DNA of 64,000 nucleotides from Streptomyces decoyicus (GCF_019880305.1 NZ_CP082301.1:5270001-5334000), one strand, 5' to 3'; positions 34,050 through 42,724 are shown, counted from the first letter of the stretch. Notes: generated from the sequence alone by a model not told the origin. Program-made: numbers and translations.

Positions 34050-34862
34050 ATGGAACGGCAGGGGCAACGGCAACAATTCGGCGCGGACGGCTGGATCGCC
34101 GTCGAGCGGCACGGCTTCGTGGCGGAGCTGGTCATGGACCGTCCGAAGGCCATGAACGCCGTCTCGACGGCCATGGCCGACAGCCTGGCGCAGGCCTGCG
34201 CCGAGCTGGCCGCGGACCGCTCCGTACGGGCGGTGGTCCTCAGCTCCACCCATGAGCGGGCGTTCTGCGTGGGCGCCGACCTCAAGGAGCGCAACTCCTT
34301 CACGGACGCGGACCTGATGCGCCAGCGCCCGCACACCCGCGCCGCGTACACCGGCGTACTGGACCTGCCGGTGCCCACCATCGCCGCGGTGCACGGCTTT
34401 GCGCTCGGCGGCGGCTTCGAACTGGCGCTGGCCTGCGATCTGATCGTCGCCGACGGTACGGCCGAGGTCGGCCTGCCGGAGGTGTCGGTGGGCGTCATCC
34501 CCGGCGGCGGGGGGACCCAGCTGCTGCCGCGCCGGGTGGGCGCGGCGCGGGCCGCCGAGCTGGTCTTCACCGCCCGGCGGGTACGGGCGGCCGAGGCCGC
34601 GGAGCTGGGGCTGGTCGACCGGCTGGTGGCGAACGGGCAGGACCGGGCCGAGGCGCTGGAGCTGGCGGCCGGCATCGCCCGTAACTCGCCCGTCGGACTG
34701 CGTGCCGCCAAGCGCGCCATGCGGCTCGGGCACGGGCTGGACCTGCGGGCGGGGCTGGAGCTGGAGGACGGCGCCTGGCGCAGTGTGGCCTTCTCCGGGG
34801 ACCGGGCGGAGGGCGTGGCGGCCTTCAACGAGAAGCGGGATCCGGACTGGCCCGGAGAGTGA
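34050..34862 (+). CDS. enoyl-CoA hydratase/isomerase family protein
   Basis: A 270-residue crotonase-fold enzyme that probably adds water to 2-enoyl-CoA. Oxyanion-hole segments are AFCVGADLKERN and FALGGGFELALACDLIVA. The catalytic Glu candidates are in GLPEVSVGVIPGGGGTQLLPRRVG. A C-terminal helix hairpin (AKRAMRLGHGLDLRAGLELE) trimerises the fold. The substrate is not certain. ATG 34050 has GGGAGGG 4 nt upstream. A single gene between cya and the GGDEF gene. Confidence 0.93.
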   Translation: MERQGQRQQFGADGWIAVERHGFVAELVMDRPKAMNAVSTAMADSLAQACAELAADRSVRAVVLSSTHERAFCVGADLKERNSFTDADLMRQRPHTRAAYTGVLDLPVPTIAAVHGFALGGGFELALACDLIVADGTAEVGLPEVSVGVIPGGGGTQLLPRRVGAARAAELVFTARRVRAAEAAELGLVDRLVANGQDRAEALELAAGIARNSPVGLRAAKRAMRLGHGLDLRAGLELEDGAWRSVAFSGDRAEGVAAFNEKRDPDWPGE

Positions 34863-35079
34863 CCCGGGGGCGGGATGGGGCGGGGCGGTCGGCACCGGAC
34901 GACCACTTTCCGCAGGCGCCGGGCAGGCCGCCCATGGTGACGCACCGTAAGGACGCCCCGCCCCCGCCCCGTGCCCGCTCGGCCGCCGCCGCGCTCCGGT
35001 CCGCCCCGGCCGCCCGACCAGGAACGACACGAGGAACGACGCGAATAACGCCTAGGTGTCAATCTCGCACGGAAAGGGG

Positions 35080-35117
35080 CGAAAGGGGTTAAACATTCCT
35101 ACGCTGTAATACAGAGC
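35080..35117 (+). promoter_or_regulatory. promoter and possible BldD half-site of the GGDEF gene
   Basis: A -10-like TACGCT (35100-35105) or TGTAAT (35105-35110) lies just before the GTG at 35118 with no Shine-Dalgarno, so the mRNA is probably leaderless or nearly so. The segment TAATACAGAGCG agrees with part of the BldD consensus (TnACnCwGnGT) but misses two fixed positions. BldD is known to control diguanylate cyclase genes in Streptomyces, so this is worth testing. Sequence support alone is weak. Confidence 0.35.
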
Positions 35118-36317
35118 GTGCTCACGGTGACGGAATGCGAGGATCCGGTGACGGGCGAGGGCGATGCGAGGCTGCGGGCCGTGGTGGAGCTGGCGCAGGC
35201 GATGGCGGCCGCGCACACTCCGCGCGAATCGGCGCACGCCGCGGCGCTGGGCGTGCGCCAGGCCCTGGGCGGCTCCTTCGCGGCGATCTCGAAGTGGGAG
35301 CGCGAGCTGGGCAAGCTGCGGGTGCTGGTCAATGTCGGCGAACTCGCCGACGGCGAGGAGGAGTTCCCGGACGACGAGAGCTACCCCGTCCATGAATTCC
35401 CGGAGATCGTCGACTTTCTGCACGAGCAGTGGGCGGGCGGCGGTGAGCCCAGCGCCTGGGTGGAGAGGGCCGAGGAGCCGCCCGGCGGCCCGGCTCCCAC
35501 CGGGGTGGAAGGGGGCGGCTGCGTCAATCCGCAACGGGTGGCCGCGCTGCGCCGCCGCGGCCGGGGCTGCTGTGTGGTCGCGCCGATCGTGCTGCACGGC
35601 CGCGCGTGGGGCGAGCTGTATGTCGCGCGGCGTACGGGGGAGCAGGTCTTCGGCCGGGCGGACGCGGACTTCGCGAGCGTGCTCGCCGCCGTGACGGCCG
35701 CCGGGATCGCCCAGACCGAGCGGCTGGCGGAGGCCCGCCGGCTGGCCTTCACGGATTCCCTGACCGGTCTCGCCAACCGCCGCGCCGTCGATATGCGGCT
35801 GGACGAGGCGCTGGAGCTGCACCGCAGTGACGAGACGGTGGTCAGCCTGGTGGTGTGCGACCTCAACGGGCTCAAGCGGGTGAACGACTCGCGCGGCCAT
35901 GCGGTCGGGGACCGTCTGCTGGAGCGCTTCGGCTCGGTGCTGTCCCTGTGCGGGGCGATGCTGCCGGGCATGCTGGCCGCCCGGCTCGGCGGCGACGAGT
36001 TCTGCCTGCTCGCGGTGGGCCCGCCGGCCGACGAGGTGGTCAAGGTGGCCGGTGAACTGTGTGACCGGGCGGGGGAGTTGGACCTCGGTGAGGGGGTCGC
36101 GGTCGGGGTCGCCTCGACCGGTGATCCGATCGGTCCGGTGCGCAGCGCCCGCCGGCTCTTCCGGCTCGCGGACGCCGCGCAGTACAAGGCCAAGGCGGCG
36201 CGGTCGGGCGAGCCGGTGGTCGCCGGGCGGCACGGCGGCAAGGAGGACCCGGTCGTCCGGCTCGCGGACGCCCCGGACCGGCGGACGGGGCCGGAGCGCC
36301 GCCGCTTCCGGAGGTGA
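35118..36317 (+). CDS. GAF-GGDEF diguanylate cyclase
   Basis: A 399-residue cytoplasmic protein that makes cyclic di-GMP from GTP. A GAF-type sensor domain (about 20-205) is followed by a GGDEF domain (about 210-360): AFTDSLTGLANRRAVDMRL, VVSLVVCDLNGLKRVNDSRGHAVGDRLL, and the active loop RLGGDEFCLL. No RxxD inhibition site precedes the loop, so product feedback by that route is unlikely. The last 40 residues are charged and disordered. By context and domain order it resembles the protein called CdgE in streptomycetes (from memory, not verified). c-di-GMP controls sporulation through BldD. Start GTG 35118. Confidence 0.92.
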   Translation: MLTVTECEDPVTGEGDARLRAVVELAQAMAAAHTPRESAHAAALGVRQALGGSFAAISKWERELGKLRVLVNVGELADGEEEFPDDESYPVHEFPEIVDFLHEQWAGGGEPSAWVERAEEPPGGPAPTGVEGGGCVNPQRVAALRRRGRGCCVVAPIVLHGRAWGELYVARRTGEQVFGRADADFASVLAAVTAAGIAQTERLAEARRLAFTDSLTGLANRRAVDMRLDEALELHRSDETVVSLVVCDLNGLKRVNDSRGHAVGDRLLERFGSVLSLCGAMLPGMLAARLGGDEFCLLAVGPPADEVVKVAGELCDRAGELDLGEGVAVGVASTGDPIGPVRSARRLFRLADAAQYKAKAARSGEPVVAGRHGGKEDPVVRLADAPDRRTGPERRRFRR

Positions 36318-36387
36318 GGCGTCGCGACCTTGCACGGCCCCGGTCCCTTGCGTACGCCCCGGTAAGGGGTGCTCGCGAAATCCGGTG

Positions 36388-36416
36388 GTGACATCCGGCG
36401 ATTCAGTCTCTAGGGT
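36388..36416 (+). promoter_or_regulatory. hutH promoter
   Basis: A -35 GTGACA (36388-36393), an exact 17-bp spacer and a -10 TAGGGT (36411-36416) end 8 nt before the ATG at 36425. Transcription would start at or next to the ATG: a leaderless mRNA of the main vegetative sigma factor type. Confidence 0.6.
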
Positions 36417-36424
36417 GCCTGAAT

Positions 36425-37969
36425 ATGGATATGCACACTGTGGTGCTGGGGACGTCCGGCACGACCGCACAGGACGTCATCGCGGTGGCCCGCGGCGCGG
36501 CCCGGATCGAGCTGTCCGAGGAGGCCCTCGCGGCCGTCGCCACCTCCCGCGCCTTCATCGACGAACTCGCCGCCAAGCCCGACCCCGTATACGGCGTCTC
36601 CACCGGCTTCGGGGCCCTCGCCGTACGGCACATCAGCCCCGAGCTGCGCGTGCAGCTCCAGCGCAACATCGTGCGCTCGCACGCGGCCGGTATGGGCCCA
36701 CGGGTCGAGCGCGAGGTCGTGCGCGCGCTGATGTTCCTGCGGCTGAAGACGCTCGCCTCCGGGCACACCGGCGTCCGCCCGCTCGTCGTCGAGACGATGG
36801 CCGCCATACTCAACGCCGGCATCACGCCCGTCGTGCACGAATACGGGTCGCTCGGCTGCTCGGGTGACCTGGCGCCGCTCTCGCACTGTGCGCTGACGCT
36901 GATGGGCGAGGGCGAGGCGGAAGGCCCCGACGGCGTCGTACGGCCGGCCGGTGAGCTGCTGGCCGCACACGGCATCGAGCCCGTCGAACTGCGCGAGAAG
37001 GAGGGCCTGGCCCTCCTCAACGGCACCGACGGCATGCTCGGCATGCTCGTGATGGCCTGCGCGGACCTCGCCCGGCTGTTCACCTCGGCGGACATCACCG
37101 CGGCCCTCTCCCTGGAGGCACTGCTCGGCACGGACAAGGTCCTCGCGCCCGAGCTGCACGCCATCCGCCCGCACCCCGGGCAGGCCGCCTCGGCGGCCAA
37201 CATGTCCAAGGTGCTGGCCGGTTCCGGCTTCACCGGTCACCACCAGGACGACGCCCCGCGCGTCCAGGACGCCTACTCCATCCGCTGTGCCCCGCAGGTC
37301 GCCGGCGCAGGACGGGACACCCTCGCCCACGCCCGGCTCGTCGCCGACCGTGAACTGGCCGCCGCGGTCGACAACCCGGTCGTGCTGCCGGACGGCCGGG
37401 TCGAGTCGAACGGCAACTTCCACGGCGCGCCGGTCGCCTACGTCCTGGACTTCCTGGCCATCGCCGCGGCCGACCTCGGCTCGATCGCGGAGCGCCGTAC
37501 GGACCGGCTGCTGGACAAGAACCGTTCGCACGGGCTGCCCGCCTTCCTGGCCGGCGACCCGGGCGTCGACTCCGGCCTGATGATCGCCCAGTACACCCAG
37601 GCCGCGCTGGTCAGCGAGCTGAAGCGGCTGGCCGCGCCCGCCTCGGTGGACTCCATCCCGTCCTCCGCGATGCAGGAGGACCACGTCTCGATGGGCTGGT
37701 CGGCGGCGCGCAAGCTGCGCACCGCGGTCGACAACCTGACCCGGATCATCGCCGTCGAGCTCTACGCGGCGACCCGTGCCATCGAGATGCGCGAGGGGCT
37801 GACGCCGGCCCCCGCCACCCGCGCCGTACTGGACGCGGTGCGCGGTGCGGGCATCCAGGGGCCGGGCGAGGACCGCTTCCTGGCCCCGGACCTGGCGGAC
37901 GCGTATGCGTTCGTGCGGGCCGGGAAGCTGGTGGCGGCCGTGGAGTCGGTCACCGGCGAGCTGGCCTGA
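36425..37969 (+). CDS. hutH: histidine ammonia-lyase
   Basis: A 514-residue enzyme turning L-histidine into urocanate and ammonia, the first step of histidine use. Family motifs are complete: VYGVSTGFGAL (55-65), GSLGCSGDLAPLSH (141 on), GKVLA-type helix, NFHGAPVAYVLDF, and QEDHVSMGWSAARKL. The residues forming the MIO cofactor are Cys145-Ser146-Gly147 rather than Ala-Ser-Gly; Ser/Gly, the essential pair, are kept. It stands alone, not in a hut cluster, as in other streptomycetes. The ATG at 36425 lies 8 nt after a -10 box with no ribosome site. ATG 36431, in frame, is an alternative. Confidence 0.96.
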   Translation: MDMHTVVLGTSGTTAQDVIAVARGAARIELSEEALAAVATSRAFIDELAAKPDPVYGVSTGFGALAVRHISPELRVQLQRNIVRSHAAGMGPRVEREVVRALMFLRLKTLASGHTGVRPLVVETMAAILNAGITPVVHEYGSLGCSGDLAPLSHCALTLMGEGEAEGPDGVVRPAGELLAAHGIEPVELREKEGLALLNGTDGMLGMLVMACADLARLFTSADITAALSLEALLGTDKVLAPELHAIRPHPGQAASAANMSKVLAGSGFTGHHQDDAPRVQDAYSIRCAPQVAGAGRDTLAHARLVADRELAAAVDNPVVLPDGRVESNGNFHGAPVAYVLDFLAIAAADLGSIAERRTDRLLDKNRSHGLPAFLAGDPGVDSGLMIAQYTQAALVSELKRLAAPASVDSIPSSAMQEDHVSMGWSAARKLRTAVDNLTRIIAVELYAATRAIEMREGLTPAPATRAVLDAVRGAGIQGPGEDRFLAPDLADAYAFVRAGKLVAAVESVTGELA

Positions 37970-38005
37970 CCGCGGCGGACGGGGCGCCCGGCGTCCCGTC
38001 CCGCC

Positions 38006-38404
38006 TCAGGCGGTCTCGTCGCGGGTGCGCCGGACGGAGTAGCTGACCAGGCCGGCGCCGAGCGCGAGACAGGCGGCGCCGCCGATCACGTACGGCGTGG
38101 TGTCCGGGCTGCCGGTGTCGGCGAGGAAGTGCGCAGGGGTGCCGGCGGAGGCGCCGTCGGCACCGGAGGCGGCGCCCGTGCCGCTGTGGTGCGGGGTGGT
38201 CGTCGTGGAACCGCCGGCGGTGTCCTGGGCCCCGCTGTCCGCCCGGTGGGCCAGGCTGCTCCCGGCCGTCGCGGACGCCGTGCGCAGGCCGGAATCTGTC
38301 GCTCCGTCAACCTCCGCGCTCGCAGTGGCGGACGGTACGAACCACAGGGCGAACAGTACCGATCCCGCGGCTGCGGCGGTCAGCAGTGGTCGTCGAGCGG
38401 TCAC
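38006..38404 (-). CDS. sortase-type (LAxTG) cell-wall-anchored small protein
   Basis: A 132-residue surface protein: Sec signal peptide (1-30, RRPLLTAAAAGSVLFALWFV, ending ATASA), then a Thr/Ser/Gly/Ala-rich low-complexity mature part of about 60 residues. The wall-sorting signal is LADTG (94-98), a membrane helix (TPYVIGGAACLALGAGLVSY) and a basic tail VRRTRDETA. LAxTG is the motif used by Streptomyces class E sortases. No sortase gene is nearby. GTG 38404 has GGGGGA upstream. It is convergent with hutH. No enzymatic domain is present; it may be a wall-spacer or adhesin-like peptide. Confidence 0.8.
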   Translation of the reverse strand: MTARRPLLTAAAAGSVLFALWFVPSATASAEVDGATDSGLRTASATAGSSLAHRADSGAQDTAGGSTTTTPHHSGTGAASGADGASAGTPAHFLADTGSPDTTPYVIGGAACLALGAGLVSYSVRRTRDETA

Positions 38405-38512
38405 GGAGCGATCCCCCTTGTGGGTTCGGCGAATTGGCCGTTGACCTCAGATGTTAGTGACCGCCGCGGGTCGCGGGGAAGTCAGGACCCGTCCATGCCT
38501 AACCTCCGTGCT

Positions 38513-38851
38513 ATGAGCAATGGTGAGACATCACGTTTTGTGCGCCTTCATGTCGAACTGATCATGGAGATCACCGACGGCGGTCAGCTGACCGGTGCGG
38601 CCCTCGACCACATCGAGGGTGACCCGTCGCTGCCCGACGAGGAGCGCAGACAGTCCCTGGAGACCGTCAAGGAGGACCCCGCGGAGGCGCTGGCCCATCT
38701 GATCGACCCGTTCGACCTCGTCACCGCGGTGCCGGGTACCGAACTCGCCCAGGCCTCCTGGAGCAGCGAGGAACTGACCGACTACGACCCGGACGCCGAG
38801 TGGGACGCGGCGGAGTGGGACCTGGCGGACGACGCGGACGGGGAGGGCTGA
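38513..38851 (+). CDS. small acidic protein, unknown function
   Basis: A 112-residue, strongly acidic cytoplasmic protein (FVRLHVELIMEITDGGQLTGAALDHIEGDP..., tail DYDPDAEWDAAEWDLADDADGEG). No known domain was recognised. Helices at 8-20, 30-40 and 50-65 are likely and the tail is disordered. ATG 38513 has no ribosome site; a TAACCT hexamer 8 nt upstream suggests a leaderless transcript. ATG 38495, in frame, is possible. It is followed by a terminator hairpin, so it is probably a single-gene unit. Confidence 0.75.
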   Translation: MSNGETSRFVRLHVELIMEITDGGQLTGAALDHIEGDPSLPDEERRQSLETVKEDPAEALAHLIDPFDLVTAVPGTELAQASWSSEELTDYDPDAEWDAAEWDLADDADGEG

Positions 38852-38878
38852 GCGGAAACTTCTCCCCCCGATCGCCAC

Positions 38879-38911
38879 GGCCCCCGTACGGCTACCCGCC
38901 GTGCGGGGGCC
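38879..38911 (+). terminator. terminator hairpin
   Basis: 14-bp stem (38879-38892 and 38898-38911) with one G.U pair and a 5-nt loop, followed by CTTCTCGT. It ends the small acidic-protein gene. Confidence 0.65.
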
Positions 38912-38988
38912 CTTCTCGTGGCCGCCGCGACTTCGGTGCGTGACCGCTCATGACCGATGTGGGGGAATTAGTGGCCTTCCCCACACTT

Positions 38989-39058
38989 TGTGGACGCATG
39001 GAACGGGCGAAAAGGAAAAGGCGTTCCTATGGCGTCGGCCGGAATGCCTGCGTCCACA
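38989..39058 (+). promoter_or_regulatory. structured leader upstream of the L,D-transpeptidase gene
   Basis: 10-bp perfect inverted repeat TGTGGACGCA (38989-38998) and TGCGTCCACA (39049-39058). The inner arms GGCGTTCC and GGAATGCC join the second arm directly and pair with one G.U. Two smaller hairpins (GGGGAA/TTCCCC and CCACA/TGTGG) lie just upstream. Together they describe a folded 5' leader within about 70-140 nt of the start. I do not recognise a known riboswitch consensus. Confidence 0.45.
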
Positions 39059-39127
39059 TATGCCTGCGTTCAGTTGGCAGCTCGCTCGGGGAACTATGCG
39101 AAATCGGTAGCAATGGAGATGCGTGTG

Positions 39128-40399
39128 ATGACGGACAGCCAGCGCCGGAAGGGGCTCATAGCCAGCGCCACGCTGCTCGGGGGCGTACTCACGCTCGCGG
39201 CGTGTGGCGGCAGCACGGCGGCCGACCAAGGCGACGGCGGTACGGACGGCACCCGGCACGAGAACACCAAACAGGTGGACGAGGCGGCCGCGAAGGACGC
39301 CTCCCAAGCCAAGATCAAGATCTTGCCGGAGGACGGTGCGACCGGCGCGGGTGTGAACAGCGACGCCCGGGTCACGGTCAGTGCCGGAAAGCTCACCGAC
39401 GTCACCATGACCTCGGCCGAGTCCAAGCAGACGGTCGACGGAACCTTCTCAGCCGACGGCACCTCCTGGAAGCCGAACAATCCGCTGGAGCGCTCGGCGA
39501 AGTACAAGGTCACCGCGCATGCGAAGGACTCCAAGGGACGCACGGCGGTCGAGAACTCCAGCTTCTCCACCGTCGCCCCGGAGAACAGCTTCATCGGGAA
39601 CTTCACCCCGGAGGACGGCTCGACCGTCGGCGTCGGCATGCCGGTGTCGATCAACTTCGACAAGCCGGTCAAGAACAAGCCGGCCGTCGAGTCCGCGATC
39701 AAGGTCGCTTCGAGCAGCAACCAGAAGGTCGTCGGCCACTGGTTCAATGACAAGCGGCTTGACTTCCGCCCTTCGGAGCACTGGAAGGCGCACTCCAAGG
39801 TCACCGTGAAGCTCGGCCTCGACGGCGTCGAGGCGTCGCCGGGCGTCAAGGGCATCCAGAACAAGACCATCAGCTTCAACGTCGGCCACTCGCAGGTCAG
39901 CACCGTCGACACCACGGCACACCGGATGTACGTGGTGCGGGACGGCGAGCTGATCAAGACCATCCCGATTTCGGCCGGCAGCGACGACCATGCGACTTAC
40001 AACGGCGAGATGGTCATCTCCGAGCGCTTCAAGCAGACCCGGATGGACGGCTCGACCGTCGGCTTCAAGAAGAAGGACGGCAAGGGCGAGTACGACATCC
40101 CCGATGTGCCGCACGCCCAGCGCCTGTCGGACTCCGGCACCTTCATCCACGGCAACTACTGGGGCAAGGGCGTCTTCGGCAAGGCCAACACCAGCCACGG
40201 CTGCATCGGCCTGGAGGACGTCAAGGGCGCCAAGGATCCGAAGTCGGACGGCGCCTGGTTCTTCGACCACTCGCAGCTCGGCGATGTGGTGGACGTCGCC
40301 AACTCCCCTGACCAGAGCGTCAAGCCGGACAACGGCCTGAACGGCTGGAACATGGACTGGTCGCAGTGGGTGGCCGGCAGCGCGGTGCAGACGCAGTGA
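39128..40399 (+). CDS. lipoprotein L,D-transpeptidase (YkuD)
   Basis: A 423-residue cell-wall enzyme that forms 3-3 cross-links in peptidoglycan. A lipoprotein signal peptide ends at LTLAAC (Cys26). It is followed by a linker and two Ig-like domains (about 60-150, 155-260; INFDKPVKNKPAVESAI, HWFNDKRLDFRPSEHWKAHSKV). The YkuD catalytic domain (about 265-390) has FIHGNYWGKGVFGKANTSHGC with the catalytic His and Cys, and a C-terminal Trp-rich extension. This is the class-5/LdtMt2-like plan. ATG 39128 has GGAG 8 nt upstream; GTG and ATG codons nearer 39113 are alternatives. A strong terminator lies 136 bp downstream. Confidence 0.93.
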   Translation: MTDSQRRKGLIASATLLGGVLTLAACGGSTAADQGDGGTDGTRHENTKQVDEAAAKDASQAKIKILPEDGATGAGVNSDARVTVSAGKLTDVTMTSAESKQTVDGTFSADGTSWKPNNPLERSAKYKVTAHAKDSKGRTAVENSSFSTVAPENSFIGNFTPEDGSTVGVGMPVSINFDKPVKNKPAVESAIKVASSSNQKVVGHWFNDKRLDFRPSEHWKAHSKVTVKLGLDGVEASPGVKGIQNKTISFNVGHSQVSTVDTTAHRMYVVRDGELIKTIPISAGSDDHATYNGEMVISERFKQTRMDGSTVGFKKKDGKGEYDIPDVPHAQRLSDSGTFIHGNYWGKGVFGKANTSHGCIGLEDVKGAKDPKSDGAWFFDHSQLGDVVDVANSPDQSVKPDNGLNGWNMDWSQWVAGSAVQTQ

Positions 40400-40534
40400 C
40401 GCCGCGGGTCACGGCAGCACATCGCATGCAGGACTGCGTATCACTGCCTGTGACTCCCGGTGACCGCGTGGGGATGACCCCCGCGCAAGGTGACGTGACA
40501 GGCCGTGTCATGACGTGACCGCCCGCCCCATGAA

Positions 40535-40584
40535 GCGACGACGCCCGGTGGCGCCCGGATCAGGGCACCACCGGGCGTCGTCGC
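40535..40584 (+). terminator. 17-bp hairpin terminator
   Basis: Perfect arms 40535-40551 and 40568-40584 with an inner GCCC/GGGC stem. It ends the L,D-transpeptidase transcript. Its position argues against any start upstream of 40585 for the next gene. Confidence 0.75.
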
Positions 40585-40655
40585 TGTGTGCGGTGCGCGC
40601 GACCGACCGCCACCGCGGGCCACGGGCGCGGGGGAGCCCTCCGTACAGTGAACGG

Positions 40656-41975
40656 GTGAGTGAGCGCGGGAGAAAAGGGCGCGGCGGGCCGTCGTCGCCG
40701 GCGGCCGGTGAACTGGTCGGGCAGGTGCTCGGCAGCGTCCGTTACGCGCCGGACGGTGCGCAGGCGGAGCACGCCATCGAAGCGGGCGCCTCGATGCTGG
40801 CCGCGGCCGAGGCCGGCTGGGAGGCGGTGAGCGCGGCGGTGGTCGCGGCCGCCGTGGCCGGGGTGCGGCAGTGCTGGGCGGGCGGCTGGCACCCCGCCGA
40901 CCTGGAGCGGATCGTACGGCGCGAGGCGTCCCACGCCTCCCACGCCTCCCTCGTCGCCCTGGTCGTCGACGCCGTCGCGGCCGACGCGGCCCGTCCGGCG
41001 GCAGCACGGTCCGCGCGGGACACCCGCTGGGCCGAGCAGCTGCGGCACCTCGGCGCCGAGGTCTGGTGGGCCTCCGACACCGGCTACCTCGACGCACTGG
41101 CCAAACGCCGCCGCGCCTCCCGCTTCGAGACCGCGTACGACGTCCTGGCGGCGCTGCGCGTGCTCGCCCGGCTGCCCCGCGTCACCCCGCTGCCGGCCCC
41201 GCCACAGGCAGGCCGCCGGAGCGGTCCGGACGGCGCCGCCGCGTCCCGCGCCCTCGGCCGGATCCGCGGACTGCTCGCCAAGGCCGAGGCGACCGACTAC
41301 CCCGAGGAGGCGGAGGCGCTGTCCGCCAAGGCACAGGAGCTGATGACGCGGCACAGCATCGACCAGGCCCTCCTCGACGGCGCGGACGGTTCGTCGGGCG
41401 GGCAGGCCGGCGGCCCGTCGGCGGTCCGGATCGGCATCGAGGGCCCGTACGAGCAGGCCAAGGCGCTGCTGCTCGACGCGGTCGCGGCCGCCAACCGCTG
41501 CCAGGCCGTCTGGGCCGCCGACGTCGGCTTCTCCACCCTGGTCGGCTTCGCACCCGACCTGGAGGCGGCCGAGATGCTCTACACCTCGCTGCTGCTCCAG
41601 GCCACCGCCGCGATGAGCCGGGCGGGCGACGACCACCACCGGGCTCTCAAGGAGCAGGGCGGTACCCCCGTCGCGCGCGGCCGCTCCCGCCGCACCCGGG
41701 ACTTCCGCCAGACCTTCCTCGTCGCCTACGCCGACCGCATCCGCGACCGGCTCGGGGCGGCCACCGCAGCCGCCACGGCCGCCGCCACCGCCGAGTCCGC
41801 CCACGCGGCCCCCGACCTCCTCCCGGTCCTCGCCGCCCGCGAACTCGCCGTCGAGGAGACCACCGGCGCCCTCTTTCCCGACACCGCCCCGGTCCGCCTC
41901 CGCGGCATACGCGACGCGGACGGCTGGCACCAGGGCAGAGCGGCGGCGGACCGGGCGCGGCTGGGCGAAGGGTGA
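40656..41975 (+). CDS. DUF2786 domain protein
   Basis: A 439-residue protein. It has a helical Ala-rich N-terminal half (residues 1-185, VRYAPDGAQAEHAIEAGASMLAAAEAGWEAV...). A DUF2786 motif follows (ALGRIRGLLAKAEATDYPEEAEALSAKAQELMTRHSIDQALLDG, about 200-245) with a companion domain (about 250-400) containing YEQAKALLLDAVAAANRCQAVW and VGFAPDLEAAEMLYTSLLLQA. The family is of unknown function and recurs in phages and actinobacteria. GTG 40656 is chosen because a TACAGT -10-like box ends 6 nt before it (leaderless) and because the upstream frame is occupied by a terminator. Confidence 0.82.
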   Translation: MSERGRKGRGGPSSPAAGELVGQVLGSVRYAPDGAQAEHAIEAGASMLAAAEAGWEAVSAAVVAAAVAGVRQCWAGGWHPADLERIVRREASHASHASLVALVVDAVAADAARPAAARSARDTRWAEQLRHLGAEVWWASDTGYLDALAKRRRASRFETAYDVLAALRVLARLPRVTPLPAPPQAGRRSGPDGAAASRALGRIRGLLAKAEATDYPEEAEALSAKAQELMTRHSIDQALLDGADGSSGGQAGGPSAVRIGIEGPYEQAKALLLDAVAAANRCQAVWAADVGFSTLVGFAPDLEAAEMLYTSLLLQATAAMSRAGDDHHRALKEQGGTPVARGRSRRTRDFRQTFLVAYADRIRDRLGAATAAATAAATAESAHAAPDLLPVLAARELAVEETTGALFPDTAPVRLRGIRDADGWHQGRAAADRARLGEG

Positions 41976-42082
41976 TCCGCGGAGGCTTACGGGCCGGGGG
42001 CCGGGGGCCGTGGCCTGCGGGCCGAACGGCAGCGCTGCTGCACGGTCGCTGCCGCGCCGCCGCTGTGCCGACTCGCCCCGTG

Positions 42083-42724
42083 CTACGACAACAACCCGCG
42101 CTCCAGCGCCGTGATCACGGCCGCCGTCCGGTCCGACACCTCCAGTTTCTTGAACGCACGCAGGAGATGGGTCTTGACCGTGGCCTCGCCGATGAACAGC
42201 TCCCGGCCGATGTCGGCATTCGTCAGCCCCTGGCTGACCAGCCGCAGCACCTCGCACTCCCGGCCGGACAGCAGCGGCGCGTCCACCGCCCGCGCCCGGA
42301 ACAGCTTGGGAGCCAGTGACGGGGTCAGCACGGTCGCCCCGCGCGCCGCACCGTGCACGGCATCGATCAGCTCGGCCCGCGAACTGCCCTTGAGGAGATA
42401 GCCGGCCGCGCCCGCCTCCACGGCGCGCAGGATGTCGGAGTCGTCCTCGTAGGTGGTGACGATGACCACCTTGCTGCGGGGCGACTGCCGCAGCATGTGC
42501 CCGGTGGCGGCGACCCCGTCCATCCCGCCCATCCGCAGGTCGAGCAGTACGACATCGGGCGTCAGCCGGGTCGCCAGCGTCACGGCTTCCTCGCCGGAGC
42601 CCGCCTGCCCGACGACATCGATGCCGGCATCGGATTCCAGCATGGCGCACAGGCCTTCACGTACGACGGGGTGATCGTCGGCGAGCAGCACCCGCACCGC
42701 GACCACGTCCTCAACGCTCTTCAT
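42083..42724 (-). CDS. NarL/LuxR-type response regulator
   Basis: A 213-residue response regulator. Receiver domain 11-130: VRVLLADDHPVVREGL (acidic pocket), the phospho-acceptor in DVVLLDLRMGGMDGV, VTTYEDDSDILRAVEAGAAGYLLKG with the conserved Lys. LuxR-type DNA-binding helix-turn-helix 150-210: LSGRECEVLRLVSQGLTNADIGRELFIGEATVKTHLLRAFKKLEV. The start overlaps the end of the histidine kinase gene by 14 bp, so the pair is co-translated. The target may be the divergent membrane-protein gene at 44270, where strong dyad symmetry is present (inference). Confidence 0.93.
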   Translation of the reverse strand: MKSVEDVVAVRVLLADDHPVVREGLCAMLESDAGIDVVGQAGSGEEAVTLATRLTPDVVLLDLRMGGMDGVAATGHMLRQSPRSKVVIVTTYEDDSDILRAVEAGAAGYLLKGSSRAELIDAVHGAARGATVLTPSLAPKLFRARAVDAPLLSGRECEVLRLVSQGLTNADIGRELFIGEATVKTHLLRAFKKLEVSDRTAAVITALERGLLS

